In this document: positions 43,891 through 53,219 of the stretch, piece by piece
How positions within the stretch are numbered: position 1 is the stretch's first letter
Layout: each line of letters starts with the position of its first letter
Assembly: GCA_947174495.1 (NCBI GenBank)
Contig: CAMWJC010000002.1
Location: forward strand, 1 to 64,000
Source: an uncultured Lachnospiraceae bacterium
GTDB lineage: Bacteria > Bacillota > Clostridia > Lachnospirales > Lachnospiraceae
DNA: 64,000 nucleotides
Reading direction: 5' to 3'
Notes under the pieces: model-generated
Database searches by the model: none
What the model was told of the DNA's origin: nothing
The model's input: the letters and a program-made list of their open reading frames with translations, nothing else
Position numbers and translations under genes: made by a program

Positions 43891-44136
43891 TCAATACTCT
43901 TTGGTGATCTCCTTGATTCCATACTGTTTCATAAACAGATCAAGATCCTTCTGATCACGAATCAGCATGACCTCCTCAAATTTACCGGTGTGAATGTCTT
44001 TAAAGCCCGCCACCTGTTCTCCGTTGCAAATACTGCACTTTAAAACCGGTCTGCTTGTTTCCTTATCATAAGTCTTCGTTATACCTTCTGCGTCGCCTTT
44101 TCGGTTCTTTTTACGCCATCTCGCCAAAAAATCCAT
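43891..44136 (-). CDS. Small conserved-looking protein with a CxxC motif
   Basis: 81 aa. Basic N-terminus (DFLARWRKKNRKGD) and a core with KCSICNGEQVAGFKD, a single CxxC that might bind zinc as a dimer, then a charged C-terminus (LIRDQKDLDLFMKQYGI). Family not recognised. Overlaps the end of the GNAT gene by 26 bases and lies 79 bases before recD2, so probably in the same transcript. Confidence 0.55.
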   Translation of the reverse strand: MDFLARWRKKNRKGDAEGITKTYDKETSRPVLKCSICNGEQVAGFKDIHTGKFEEVMLIRDQKDLDLFMKQYGIKEITKEY

Positions 44137-44632
44137 GCTCGTAACACCACCATTCTTCCCCATACATCTCACATTCACCTACAACATTAAAATCCAGCTT
44201 ATTATAGGATCTGATTGCCTTCTCGTTGGTCTTACAGACCAGAAAATGTACACTCTTCTTTCCCTGCCGTTTCAATTCCTCCATCCCATACTGCAAAAGC
44301 ATTCTGGCTATTCCCTGATTCTGATACTCAACCTGCACTCCTAGCCGGGACAGTTCCGCTGCCGGCATCAGTTCCTTCGTCCAGCAGGACAGACTTTCAA
44401 CCGCTTCATCCCGGTCAATGGATATCGCGCCGACAATTCTGCCCTCTGCATTCTTCATGCAAAAAAGTCCGTCTCTTGCAAGGTCCCCTTCGATATCTTC
44501 TTCCCCCGGGTAATCCATGGTCCATGCGCAGCATTCCGTTCCCACCAGGGAATGATATAATTCCAATATCTCGGCTTTATCTCCGCGATCTGCTCTTTGG
44601 AATGTCAGATCTGTATTGTCTTTATTTTTCAT
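44111..44632 (-). CDS. GNAT-family N-acetyltransferase
   Basis: 173 aa. Acetyl-CoA binding motif A is visible as LGVQVEYQNQGIARMLLQYGM, followed by SVHFLVCKTNEKAIRSYNKL typical of motif B. Substrate unknown. AGGGAG lies inside the 3' end of the preceding gene, which it overlaps by 11 bases. Confidence 0.85.
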   Translation of the reverse strand: MKNKDNTDLTFQRADRGDKAEILELYHSLVGTECCAWTMDYPGEEDIEGDLARDGLFCMKNAEGRIVGAISIDRDEAVESLSCWTKELMPAAELSRLGVQVEYQNQGIARMLLQYGMEELKRQGKKSVHFLVCKTNEKAIRSYNKLDFNVVGECEMYGEEWWCYEHGFFGEMA

Positions 44633-45116
44633 TCATCTTCTCCCTTTTAATCAGTTCCCTCAGAATCTCCACACCACGCTGTGTGTAGTCTTCTTCTCTT
44701 AATTGATTAGCCTCCATAATACGCTCAATGGCTTTTGCCGGATCCAGGGAATGGTATGGATAATACAGTTTTTTTAATTCTCCAGGCTTAATCATCTTAT
44801 ACAGCTTCTTACTGCTGACCTCACGTGTATAACTCCAATATCGATAAAGATAACCCATCCAATATAATTCTTCTTTATCATACTTTACTTTACCATAATC
44901 ACTCTTTCCAAACTGGGCATCAATTTCATTGATCACATCAATCTGACCGGTGGTTTCAAACAAAAATCCTTCTCCATCCATCCTCTGCGCCACATCAGAA
45001 AACATGAAACGTCTTAAAAAAATTGGAGAAGAACATTCCACTTTTTCTTTTGATAGGGAAAATAATTCTCCCTGGTATCTGCACAATTTCAGTCCATAAT
45101 CATCAAAATTTTTCAC
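44622..45116 (-). CDS. Partner gene of the HTH/ADP-ribosyltransferase-like protein
   Basis: 164 aa, GTG start sharing its G with the TAG stop of the upstream gene, with GAGGAG upstream: strict translational coupling. The protein is charged and aromatic with no known motif (SSPIFLRRFMFSDVAQRM, KEELYWMGYLYRYWSYTREV, YYPYHSLDPAKAIERIM). It could be the second component of a toxin-antitoxin-like module (inference from coupling). Confidence 0.6.
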   Translation of the reverse strand: MKNFDDYGLKLCRYQGELFSLSKEKVECSSPIFLRRFMFSDVAQRMDGEGFLFETTGQIDVINEIDAQFGKSDYGKVKYDKEELYWMGYLYRYWSYTREVSSKKLYKMIKPGELKKLYYPYHSLDPAKAIERIMEANQLREEDYTQRGVEILRELIKREKMNEK

Positions 45117-45970
45117 TACAAAATCTCCTCTATATACTGCCCCTGGCCACGGTACTCTTTTCTGGCTATTTTTACTTTGTCCTGACTCACTTCCATAGAC
45201 TCCTTTTTTGATTGCAGATAGTAGTCCTTTTCCTCCTGCACCAAATAACAATGTTCCAATATCTGCACCTGACTCAATGCCTTTTGTGTTACAAAAACAT
45301 ATTGATTACCAAGGTTTGTCGCAGACAAACAATGCTGGCACTGCAAATCTGTAATTTCACCATCAATAAAGCTGTCTATAATCTCAAACATTCTATTATC
45401 AGCAATAGGTGCTATGATATAATCTATTCCCTTCATACTCTCAATCAATTCCAAAATAACTCTTGAATTGCGAAATTCTTCCAGTCGTCCTCTGAAAAAT
45501 GCAATCATAAGCATCCATTCACGATTTACCCCAAACCATCTGGCTTTCAGACCCTCTTTATGGAAATTAACAATGTAAAGAGAAGAATTCGGAAAATTTG
45601 CTACAAACATGGCCGATTGTTCCAGACTTTCTCCACAATAAAAACCCTGTCCAAAATCATTATTTTTCTTTGATTTCTCTATAGTAAGCGCTCCTTCAAT
45701 CTGCGTTTTCGCTCCATGAAATAAAATGATGTGTGAATCGTCCGAATAATCCTCCCTGTACAGCTGTTCTTTTATTTTGCTTAGACGAATCTTTTTTTGG
45801 AAAACCATACGATAAAAAGCTGCTAAATTTGCATCGGTTATTTTACTCTCATCCTCTTTCCAGCGATTCATGGACATTCTGGATACGCCTATTTCCTCTG
45901 CGATTTCCTCCACAGTCATTCCAAGCAATTCTCGTACAATTTCTATATCTCTCCAAAATTGAACTTTCAT
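45116..45970 (-). CDS. HTH domain fused to DUF3990-like (ADP-ribosyltransferase-fold) protein
   Basis: 284 aa. Residues about 13-38 are a helix-turn-helix (MTVEEIAEEIGVSRMSMNRW). Residues about 80-260 resemble DUF3990: FHGAKTQIEGAL and NDFGQGFYCGESLEQSAMF, then SLYIVNF, a pattern found in ADP-ribosyltransferase-like toxins. The fused HTH suggests it also binds DNA, probably its own palindromic promoter. A GAGG site and a consensus promoter lie upstream. Confidence 0.72.
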   Translation of the reverse strand: MKVQFWRDIEIVRELLGMTVEEIAEEIGVSRMSMNRWKEDESKITDANLAAFYRMVFQKKIRLSKIKEQLYREDYSDDSHIILFHGAKTQIEGALTIEKSKKNNDFGQGFYCGESLEQSAMFVANFPNSSLYIVNFHKEGLKARWFGVNREWMLMIAFFRGRLEEFRNSRVILELIESMKGIDYIIAPIADNRMFEIIDSFIDGEITDLQCQHCLSATNLGNQYVFVTQKALSQVQILEHCYLVQEEKDYYLQSKKESMEVSQDKVKIARKEYRGQGQYIEEIL

Positions 45971-45990
45971 GTTAGCTTTCCTCTTTACCT

Positions 45991-46071
45991 AAAACTTGTT
46001 TGTAACATATTTTACAAACAAGTTTTGACCTTGTCAAATGTAGTGCGTCACATATGTTACAAATAAGTTTT
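45991..46071. promoter_or_regulatory. Palindromic operator and promoter of the HTH/DUF3990 operon
   Basis: Perfect inverted repeat AAAACTTGTTTGTAA (45991-46005) / TTACAAACAAGTTTT (46012-46026), plus a third half-site TTACAAATAAGTTTT (46057-46071). The minus-strand promoter TTGACA (46037-46032), 17-base spacer, TAAAAT (46014-46009) is interleaved with the sites, so binding would repress transcription. The third half-site overlaps the stop codon of the nitroreductase gene. Confidence 0.75.
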
Positions 46072-46728
46072 GTGCTCTTTGTAATATTCCGCACCAACCT
46101 GAAAATGATACTTCACAATTCCCAGATCCACCTTACTGAAAACACCGCCCTTATCCCGGATATTCACTGTGCCATCCGTCTGATATTGAATCTCAAATTT
46201 CTGCTGATTGATTGCCGTCGGTGCCAGAAGCGCCATCTCAACACCGTATTGGAACCACTCCGGTCTCTCCTCTCCCCCGCTGGTCACCTGGTCTGCAGTC
46301 TTTGACTTTCTTTGATTCCCCTGTGTTGCGCCATATCCAATGGCAATGGAAATCACCAATCTCTCGCCTGCTCCAACGTTGGCACCAATATTCTTGCGAT
46401 TAAACGTGCCCGCCCAGCAAGTATTTAATCCAAGCTTCTGCGCAAAGAGCACCAACTGTTCCCCATAATATCCAATCCGCTCTTCCAGTGTCTCGTCATC
46501 GGCTCCCACACAAGCGATTACGCTGGGTGTGCTGGAAAGCCCCATTGCTTTATTCAAAAGCTTGTTATAGGTATTTCCCGCATCTTCTATAAACTGTAAA
46601 TGCAGATTTCCGGCAGCATTCAGTTCTTCTATTTTGGACTTTAACTGCTCCTGCTTTTCCGGTTCAATTTTCTTCTTCTCATAATTGCGCACGGAATGAC
46701 GTGCTTTGATTGCTTCGATTTCTGTCAT
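46057..46728 (-). CDS. Nitroreductase-family protein
   Basis: 223 aa, FMN-dependent fold. N-terminal AIKARHSVRNY is the classic FMN-phosphate contact; GYYGEQLVLFAQKLGLNTCW and AIGYGATQGN follow. The C-terminal part (APTAINQQKFEIQYQ) matches the two-lobed putative TM-type nitroreductases. Substrate unknown. AAGGAG site. Confidence 0.85.
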   Translation of the reverse strand: MTEIEAIKARHSVRNYEKKKIEPEKQEQLKSKIEELNAAGNLHLQFIEDAGNTYNKLLNKAMGLSSTPSVIACVGADDETLEERIGYYGEQLVLFAQKLGLNTCWAGTFNRKNIGANVGAGERLVISIAIGYGATQGNQRKSKTADQVTSGGEERPEWFQYGVEMALLAPTAINQQKFEIQYQTDGTVNIRDKGGVFSKVDLGIVKYHFQVGAEYYKEHKTYL

Positions 46729-46743
46729 AATAAGTCTCCTTTT

Positions 46744-47934
46744 TTATTTATTCACAACACTTCTATTCCAAACCTCATATCCCTGCCTTCTGGCCGAATC
46801 ATATACCGGCTGCATATTTTTCTGCAGGATATTATAAAATTCAATTTCTGTATTTCCTTTTCTATATAGTTCCTGTCCAGCCCACAAGGAATGCAGATTA
46901 TCTCTGTAACATGCCTCATATAATCTTCGTATTCTATCCTTCTCATGAATCAAGCCATACATAATATATTGATTTCTGGCAAAGCGTTCAAAGAACGGAT
47001 CCCACTTTGGCAATTTATTACTTTTTAATGAATTCAGCGATGAGTCCATAGGCATCAGATTCCACAACTCATCATTCATCACAAATGACCAGGGAATAAA
47101 ATGATCCACATCATATTGTTTGGGAACTACAGACTTGTCCGTAAACACATCTTTCACTTCGCTTACCTGCAAAATTCCTTCCCATAGTTTCCGAACATTA
47201 TTCAGCTTGCGCATTTTCTCATCCATTGAAACCAGCTTATATACGAGCCCCGGCACCTCCGGATTATTATTCTGCAGCCATTTTACCTTTTCATACTGAA
47301 TCCATCCGAGTATTGACACCGTCTGATCCTGAATCATCTCCACCCAGGCGTCCTGAAAATAAACTTTTTTCTTCAGCTTACTTTCCTTTCCCAACGTATA
47401 AGGTAAAAGCACGACCTCACGGTTAATTCTCTCAATGTAAGTAATCATTCTTCGGGGACTTCCCCAATCAGCAGTTTCTTCACTTTTATGAAAGAATCCA
47501 GCCAACGCTCTATATGGAACCATATTGGTCAGCTGTTCCTTGAAAACCTTCAACTCATCTTTATGCGCTACAATAGCATTCTTGATTTCTACTTTAGATG
47601 CATTTGCAGGAAGGTCTGAAAGCTCTGTCAATCTTAAAACCGCTCTCTCCAATCCATCTCTAACTTGTCCATCTGACAGCATACCGCTCAAATGGATATG
47701 AAACTCCCTTACCGAGTACCAGGCATTGCAAATCATCTCATTAATGACTGCATCAAAAGTTGTTTCCCTAATTCCTTCCGAAATCACCTGTACGATTGCT
47801 TCCAGCCAATAGAACTTGTAACAATAGGACGGATCCTTCATCATCAGAGAAAATGACTCAATATCAAGTGTATTATAATATTTTCCATCTATTGTTAATG
47901 TATATCCGGCTTTCGAAGAATCAAATTCAGCCAT
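46744..47934 (-). CDS. HNH endonuclease-domain protein
   Basis: 396 aa. A long helical N-terminal region without a known motif, then an HNH nuclease core at about 275-310: YDVDHFIPWSF, ELWNLMPMDSSLNSLKSNKL, with the His, Asn and metal-binding residues in order. GAGG before the ATG. It overlaps the methyltransferase gene by 40 bases, so the pair is coupled. Possible defence nuclease (inference). Confidence 0.75.
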   Translation of the reverse strand: MAEFDSSKAGYTLTIDGKYYNTLDIESFSLMMKDPSYCYKFYWLEAIVQVISEGIRETTFDAVINEMICNAWYSVREFHIHLSGMLSDGQVRDGLERAVLRLTELSDLPANASKVEIKNAIVAHKDELKVFKEQLTNMVPYRALAGFFHKSEETADWGSPRRMITYIERINREVVLLPYTLGKESKLKKKVYFQDAWVEMIQDQTVSILGWIQYEKVKWLQNNNPEVPGLVYKLVSMDEKMRKLNNVRKLWEGILQVSEVKDVFTDKSVVPKQYDVDHFIPWSFVMNDELWNLMPMDSSLNSLKSNKLPKWDPFFERFARNQYIMYGLIHEKDRIRRLYEACYRDNLHSLWAGQELYRKGNTEIEFYNILQKNMQPVYDSARRQGYEVWNRSVVNK

Positions 47935-48497
47935 TTCTCATCACCTCTTCCCGGTCTCACATCATCAGTTATCCAGCATTCCTCTACTTGTAGCCTTTCT
48001 ATACCTCGTATACAATCTGTAAATGTTTCTGCTGTAAAATCTGTAAAGAACCTGCCGTTGCGCTCCCCCTCAAACTCACCATATTTGAAGGAAGTATATA
48101 TTACCCCATCCGATTTTAATGCTGCTGCCATTTTCCGCAGAACAGCTCCTTGTTCTCTCTTTGGAAGATGCAGGATAGAAGCGCATGCCCATATACCATC
48201 ATATCGATCTACTGCATCAAGTTCAGAAAACAACATTTGCCTTACTTCTGTCCCCGTATACCTGCTAGCAATTTTGCACAGCTCCTCTGAGCCATCCACT
48301 GCATCCACATGAAATCCCTTCTCAAGGAAATACTTAGTGTCACGGCCTGAACCACATCCAAAGTCAAGAATCCTGCCATCATAAGGTAAAAGACGCAGGA
48401 ATTTATCTTGTATTTCCATGAAACCAACATCTACTGTATCTTCTACAAAAGCTTCCGCATTCTTGTTATAAAATTCTAATGTTTTATTTTGCAGCAT
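47895..48497 (-). CDS. Class I SAM-dependent methyltransferase (TehB/UbiE-like)
   Basis: 200 aa. Motif I RILDFGCGSGRDTKYFL, then VDAVDGSEELCKIA and WACASILHLPKRE. It lacks the DPPY/NPPF motif of DNA adenine or N4-cytosine methyltransferases, so a small molecule or protein is the more likely substrate. Coupled to the HNH gene. GAGGG site. Confidence 0.82.
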   Translation of the reverse strand: MLQNKTLEFYNKNAEAFVEDTVDVGFMEIQDKFLRLLPYDGRILDFGCGSGRDTKYFLEKGFHVDAVDGSEELCKIASRYTGTEVRQMLFSELDAVDRYDGIWACASILHLPKREQGAVLRKMAAALKSDGVIYTSFKYGEFEGERNGRFFTDFTAETFTDCIRGIERLQVEECWITDDVRPGRGDEKWLNLILRKPDIH

Positions 48498-48615
48498 ATA
48501 AATCCCTCACAGATTGATTTTAAAGTAATTGCCAGCTATTTACAATGCATATTTGCAGACTTATTCTTATCGGGCATACAATTAAAAAAACTCAAAGAAA
48601 TCCACTATTTATAAT

Positions 48616-48658
48616 GCAAAAAAAGAACCAAACAGCATTACGTACCGTTCAGTCCTTT
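48616..48658 (-). terminator. Terminator of lysS
   Basis: Plus arms AAAGAACCAAACAG (48622-48635) and CCGTTCAGTCCTTT (48645-48658). On the minus strand all 14 positions pair when G-U wobbles are allowed, and a T-run follows. Confidence 0.75.
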
Positions 48659-48688
48659 CTTTATCATGATTATCTTTGATATTCTTTT

Positions 48689-50836
48689 TTAGTTTTTCTC
48701 CATTGCCTCTGCCACATCCGCTTCACAGCTTCTCATCGCCTGGATCGTCTTATCAAAAAGATCATCCAGCTCCCAGCCGAGCATCTCTGCCCCCTGAGAA
48801 ATAATGTCTCTGGAACAGCCAGCTGCAAATTTCTTATCCTTAAATTTCTTTTTCAGGCTCTTGACTTCCATGTCCATGGTGCTCTTAGACGGACGCATCA
48901 AAGCGCAGGACCAGATCAAACCGGTAAGCTCATCTGCTGCAAAGAGTACCTTTTCCATCTCAAGCTTCGGTTCTTCCTCACTGCAGATTCCATATCCATG
49001 AGAGCAGATTGCATAGATCATATCTTCGCTCACCCCTGCCTCACGCAGAAGTTCAGGTGCCTTCTTGCAGTGTTCCTCGGGATAAAGTTCAAAATCAATG
49101 TCATGGAGAAGTCCGGTAATGCCCCAGAATTCTTCTTCCTCCCCATAGCCCAGTTCTTTCGCATACCAGCGCATCACACCTTCTACCGTCAGCGCGTGCT
49201 GAATATGGAAAGGCTCCTTATTATATTTCTTTAACAGTTCCAGCGCCTGTTCCCTGGAAATGCTGCTCTGCTTCGCCTCGCGGGCTACCTGCTTTTTCTC
49301 GGTCTTTACACTGTCAGAGGGCTTTTTGTCCAAACTCTTCATGGTGGGGAACAGCAATACATCCCTGATTGCCGGTGAGTTCGTAAGAAGCATCACCAGC
49401 CGGTCAATTCCGTACCCGATACCACCGGTAGGCGGCATTCCGATCTCCAGTGCATTTAGGAAATCCTCATCGGTGGTGTTTGCCTCCTCATCACCTGCTG
49501 CCAACGCAGCTTCCTGCGCTTTGAAACGCTCTCTCTGATCGATAGGATCGTTAAGCTCAGAATAAGCGTTACACATTTCCCTTCCGGTGATAAACAATTC
49601 AAAACGTTCCACATAATCCGGCTTGTCCGGTTTTCTCTTGGTAAGGGGAGAAATTTCAACCGGATGATCCATAACAAAGGTAGGCTGAACCAGATGTTCC
49701 TCCACAAACTCTTCAAAGAACAAATTCAGGATATCGCCCTTGGTATGGCGGTCCTCATAGTGAACCTCCTTCTCGTCAGCCAGCTTCTTAGCCGCTTCTG
49801 TATCCGGCACCTGATCAAAGTCAATACCGGTATATTTCTTAACTGCATCAATCATGGTCAAACGCTCAAAAGGCTTGCCAAGATCGATCATATGCTCGCC
49901 ATAGGGAACTGTGGTTGTCCCACAGACTTCCTGTGCCACATAGCGGAACATATTCTCTGTCAGATCCATCATACCATTGTAGTCCGTGTACGCCTGATAC
50001 AACTCCATCAGGGTAAATTCCGGATTATGTCTGGTGTCCAGTCCTTCATTTCTAAACACACGGCCGATCTCATAAACGCGCTCCAGACCGCCTACGATCA
50101 GCCTCTTTAAATACAGTTCCAGAGAAATACGCAGCTTTACATCCTCGTCCAGAGCATTGAAATGGGTCTCAAAAGGCCTTGCTGCTGCACCACCTGCATT
50201 GGATACCAGCATAGGTGTCTCAACCTCCATAAAGCCCTGATCATCCAAATATCTACGAATTGCAGAAATAATCTTTGACCTCTTTACAAAGGTTTCCTTC
50301 ACCTCTTCGTTCATGATCAGATCCGTATATCTCTGCCGATAGCGAATATCCGTATTGGTCAGGCCGTGATACTTCTCCGGCAGGATCTGCAGGCTCTTGG
50401 AAAGAAGAGTAACCTTGGAAGCATGGATAGAAATTTCTTCGGTTTTTGTTTTAAATACTTCCCCGACGATTCCTACGATATCACCTACGTCAAATTTCTT
50501 GAAATCAGCATAAGGCTCTTCCCCTACACTGTCCCGCGCCACATAAACTTGAATATCTCCCTTAAGATCCTGAATATTACAGAAGGACGCCTTTCCCATC
50601 ACACGTTTCTGCATGATACGTCCGGCAATCGATACAATCTGGCCTTCCATCTGCTCATAATTTTCTTTAATATCCCTGCTGTGCGCTGTCACGTCATACT
50701 TGGTGATTTGAAAGGGATCTTTTCCCGCCTCCTGAAGTGCGGCAAGCTTCTCACGCTTAATCTTAAGAAGCTGATTAATATCCTGCTCCTGCTGTCCTTT
50801 ATTATTTTGTGGTTGATTATTCTGTTGTACTGCCAC
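48689..50836 (-). CDS. lysS: Lysyl-tRNA synthetase with C-terminal HD domain
   Basis: 715 aa, against about 500 for ordinary LysRS. Residues 1-510 are a class II LysRS: OB-fold anticodon-binding region ([19 protein letters not shown]), motif 2 ([20 protein letters not shown]), motif 3 ([20 protein letters not shown]). After a Lys/Ser-rich linker, residues about 530-715 form an HD-type hydrolase: [51 protein letters not shown]. The GTG at 50836 has AAGGAG eight bases upstream. It follows greA by 15 bases. Confidence 0.95.
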   Translation of the reverse strand: MAVQQNNQPQNNKGQQEQDINQLLKIKREKLAALQEAGKDPFQITKYDVTAHSRDIKENYEQMEGQIVSIAGRIMQKRVMGKASFCNIQDLKGDIQVYVARDSVGEEPYADFKKFDVGDIVGIVGEVFKTKTEEISIHASKVTLLSKSLQILPEKYHGLTNTDIRYRQRYTDLIMNEEVKETFVKRSKIISAIRRYLDDQGFMEVETPMLVSNAGGAAARPFETHFNALDEDVKLRISLELYLKRLIVGGLERVYEIGRVFRNEGLDTRHNPEFTLMELYQAYTDYNGMMDLTENMFRYVAQEVCGTTTVPYGEHMIDLGKPFERLTMIDAVKKYTGIDFDQVPDTEAAKKLADEKEVHYEDRHTKGDILNLFFEEFVEEHLVQPTFVMDHPVEISPLTKRKPDKPDYVERFELFITGREMCNAYSELNDPIDQRERFKAQEAALAAGDEEANTTDEDFLNALEIGMPPTGGIGYGIDRLVMLLTNSPAIRDVLLFPTMKSLDKKPSDSVKTEKKQVAREAKQSSISREQALELLKKYNKEPFHIQHALTVEGVMRWYAKELGYGEEEEFWGITGLLHDIDFELYPEEHCKKAPELLREAGVSEDMIYAICSHGYGICSEEEPKLEMEKVLFAADELTGLIWSCALMRPSKSTMDMEVKSLKKKFKDKKFAAGCSRDIISQGAEMLGWELDDLFDKTIQAMRSCEADVAEAMEKN

Positions 50837-50851
50837 GTTATACACTCCTTA

Positions 50852-51334
50852 TCAATTGGATCTTTGAATCTCCAAAACCTCGTATCTGATCACTCCTGCC
50901 TGTGTCTCAACTTCAACAATCTCTCCGCATTTTGCGCCGATCAGCGCTTTTCCTACCGGAGATTCATTTGAAATCTTACCTTTCAGGCTGTTTGCTTCTG
51001 TAGAACCTACAATCTTATACTCTAAATCTTCATTATATTCTAAATCACGAATCTTAACACAGCATCCAATATTGATCTTGTCAAGATCTACCTCGTCTTC
51101 AACAACAACCTCAGCGTTCTTTAAAATCTTTTCCAATTCATCAATTCTTGCCTCAATATCACGCTGTTCATCCTTCGCTGCATCATACTCTGCGTTCTCA
51201 GACAGGTCTCCCTGCTCCCTAGCTTCTTTAATTTTCTGTGCAACCTCTTGTCTCTTTACCACCTTAAGTTCATGAAGCTCATCTTCATATTTGCGAAGAC
51301 CTTCATAGGTAAGTATGTTTTTCTTCTCTTCCAT
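50852..51334 (-). CDS. greA: Transcription elongation factor GreA
   Basis: 160 aa, full length. N-terminal coiled coil with LTYEGLRKYEDELHEL and EQGDLSENAEYDAAKDEQ, carrying the acidic tip that enters the RNA polymerase channel; C-terminal FKBP-like domain with ISNESPVGKALIGAKCGE. Rescues backtracked polymerase. Directly upstream of lysS. Confidence 0.97.
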   Translation of the reverse strand: MEEKKNILTYEGLRKYEDELHELKVVKRQEVAQKIKEAREQGDLSENAEYDAAKDEQRDIEARIDELEKILKNAEVVVEDEVDLDKINIGCCVKIRDLEYNEDLEYKIVGSTEANSLKGKISNESPVGKALIGAKCGEIVEVETQAGVIRYEVLEIQRSN

Positions 51335-51386
51335 TGCCTTTCGCCTTTCCCATACATTTTTGTTCCGTCATCAATCAGAAATACTC

Positions 51387-52106
51387 CTAATTAACTTCCG
51401 TATTATACCCATTTTTTACCGTAGTGTCAAGAAAATTCCAAGCCTGACTTCGGTTAATGTATTTCACACGCTGATCGCCCTTTCCCGTTTCCGGATTCAA
51501 TTCTTTCTCCCTTCGAAGATCCAGCCATACCATTCCCGGCTCCGGTCTTCCGCCCTCGGTCAAAACCAGCCCAAATTCCTGATATAGTTCCTCGCGAATC
51601 CAAGAACCGTTTTCGCTTTCCGGGCCACAGATGACCGCCTTTCTGATTCTGGATAGATAAGGCCGAAGAAGCCACATCATCTGTTCTGCATAGCGGCCAC
51701 CTTCTTCCGGAAGTGAAAGGCATATTTTATCAAAAGGGCGATGCCGGTACAGGCATACTGCCATCACTTCCACCGGCATATCCTCACTGCTTCCTGTCAG
51801 CGCCGGACTCAGGATCTGTTCACGACACCCGAACTCTCCCGCTGCCCTTTCCACCGTCTTATCCAGAATCTTTTTGGCTGTCTCCGTTTCCCAGTTTCTT
51901 TCCGTAAAAAGCTTTTTCTCAAACTGAGGCAAACAAGCCGAATAGATCCAGAGACCGGCTGTCACATTTCTTCCCCTCCAAAAAAGATATGGAAACTTTC
52001 GTCCCGACTTTTTAATGAGAAGGCCGCTGCGAAGCAATTCCTTTTTCTTTCCCTGTTCTCCCTCTGCAATCGTGGCGTATAAAATGTTCTTTTCTTCCTT
52101 TTCCAT
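51387..52106 (-). CDS. Hypothetical protein between dusB and greA
   Basis: 239 aa from the ATG at 52106, which lacks a good ribosome site; the frame is open further into dusB but that part would be out-of-frame overlap. No family recognised. Seen: AICGPESENGSWIREELYQ-like segment near VICGP, a VMAVCLYRHRPFDKICLSLP stretch, and a C-terminal GMVWLDLRRE. The pattern (a predicted strand, then GP, then an Rossmann-like helix) suggests an alpha/beta protein. Confidence 0.55.
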   Translation of the reverse strand: MEKEEKNILYATIAEGEQGKKKELLRSGLLIKKSGRKFPYLFWRGRNVTAGLWIYSACLPQFEKKLFTERNWETETAKKILDKTVERAAGEFGCREQILSPALTGSSEDMPVEVMAVCLYRHRPFDKICLSLPEEGGRYAEQMMWLLRPYLSRIRKAVICGPESENGSWIREELYQEFGLVLTEGGRPEPGMVWLDLRREKELNPETGKGDQRVKYINRSQAWNFLDTTVKNGYNTEVN

Positions 52107-52134
52107 AGGAAAGGATATGCAGTCGAGATGCTTC

Positions 52135-53097
52135 CTATTCCGAAAAAATATTTCGAACCGCCTCCTCAAGCTGCTCAAAGGATTCCATCGTGTTGATTTC
52201 TCTCCGGAGCGCTGCCGAATTGGGATATCCCGCAGTATACCATGCAATGTGCTTACGCATTTCCCGCACCGCAGTATATTCTCCTTTATATTCCAGCTCC
52301 ATCTTTGCATGCCGTAAAATAACTTCACGTACTTCTTCGTAAGTTTTCGCAGGAGCCTTTTCACCGGTTTTTAGGTAATGATCGATCTCAGAAAAAATCC
52401 ATGGATTCCCCCTTGCCGCTCTTCCGATCATAACCCCGTCACATCCGGTTTCTAAAAGCATGGCTTTGGCCGAAGGCCCATTTGTCACATCTCCGTTTCC
52501 AAACACCGGTATGCTTACCGCCTCTTTTACCTGCCGGATAATGTCCCAATCCGCCACTCCCGTATAATACTGTTCTCTTGTTCTGCCGTGAACCGCAATC
52601 GCTGCCGCCCCGCATCCCTCTGCAATTTTCGCTATTTCCACGGCATTGACGGTCTGCTCGGAAAATCCCTTCCGAATCTTGATCGTAACCGGCTTATTAA
52701 TTGCTTTCACTGTCTGCGTGATAATCTTTTCAACCAGGGCAGGATCTTTCATAAGGGCTGATCCCTCTCCGTTATTTACTACTTTGGGAACAGGGCAGCC
52801 CATATTAAGATCCAGGATGTCAAATGGTCTATCCTCAATTTTTTTTGCCATCTCACTGATGATAACCGGGTCCGAACCAAAAAGCTGCAAGGATACCGGC
52901 TTCTCACTTGGATGAATTTCCATCAGTTCCTGTGTATTTTTATTATTATAATAAATAGCCTTGGCGCTTACCATTTCCATGCATACCAGCCCGGCTCCCT
53001 TTTCTCTGCACAACAAACGAAATGGCAGGTCGCTCACGCCTGCCATTGGAGCAAGTATTAACTGATTATCAAGAACCACATTTCCAATCTGTATCAC
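52135..53097 (-). CDS. dusB: tRNA-dihydrouridine synthase B
   Basis: 320 aa. FMN-dependent TIM barrel reducing uridine in tRNA D-loops. Signatures: LILAPMAGVSDLPFRLLC, DLNMGCPVPKVVNNGEGSAL with the catalytic Cys, AIAVHGRTREQYYTG, VFGNGDVTNG, GVMIGRAARGNPWIF. The start is a GTG at 53097 with AGGAGAG upstream; the frame stays open through the 12-bp repeat array beyond it. Confidence 0.93.
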   Translation of the reverse strand: MIQIGNVVLDNQLILAPMAGVSDLPFRLLCREKGAGLVCMEMVSAKAIYYNNKNTQELMEIHPSEKPVSLQLFGSDPVIISEMAKKIEDRPFDILDLNMGCPVPKVVNNGEGSALMKDPALVEKIITQTVKAINKPVTIKIRKGFSEQTVNAVEIAKIAEGCGAAAIAVHGRTREQYYTGVADWDIIRQVKEAVSIPVFGNGDVTNGPSAKAMLLETGCDGVMIGRAARGNPWIFSEIDHYLKTGEKAPAKTYEEVREVILRHAKMELEYKGEYTAVREMRKHIAWYTAGYPNSAALRREINTMESFEQLEEAVRNIFSE

Positions 53098-53123
53098 TAT
53101 GAGGACTCTCCTTTCGTGCTTCT

Positions 53124-53219
53124 TATCTCCTGCTAGGATTCCTATTAAGTCTCCCATTAAGCCCCCTATCAGGGCTCCTATTAGGGCTCCTATTAGGGCT
53201 CCTATCTGATCTCTTATCA
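53124..53219. repeat. 12-bp tandem repeat array before dusB
   Basis: Eight degenerate 12-base units; the best copies are GGGCTCCTATTA (53172-53183 and 53184-53195). On the transcribed strand most units contain an AGGAG or AGGAGCC ribosome-site-like core. The last unit includes the TGA stop of the upstream gene. Unit length is a multiple of three, so copy changes keep the dusB-frame open (it would encode IGAL repeats). Confidence 0.85.

Noticed and set aside
47895..48497. DNA methyltransferase of a restriction-modification system
   Set aside because: No DPPY/NPPF or cytosine-C5 catalytic motifs; sequence matches small-molecule class I methyltransferases.
53124..53219. CRISPR array
   Set aside because: Units are 12 bases, contiguous and without spacers; no cas genes nearby. 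It is a simple tandem repeat.
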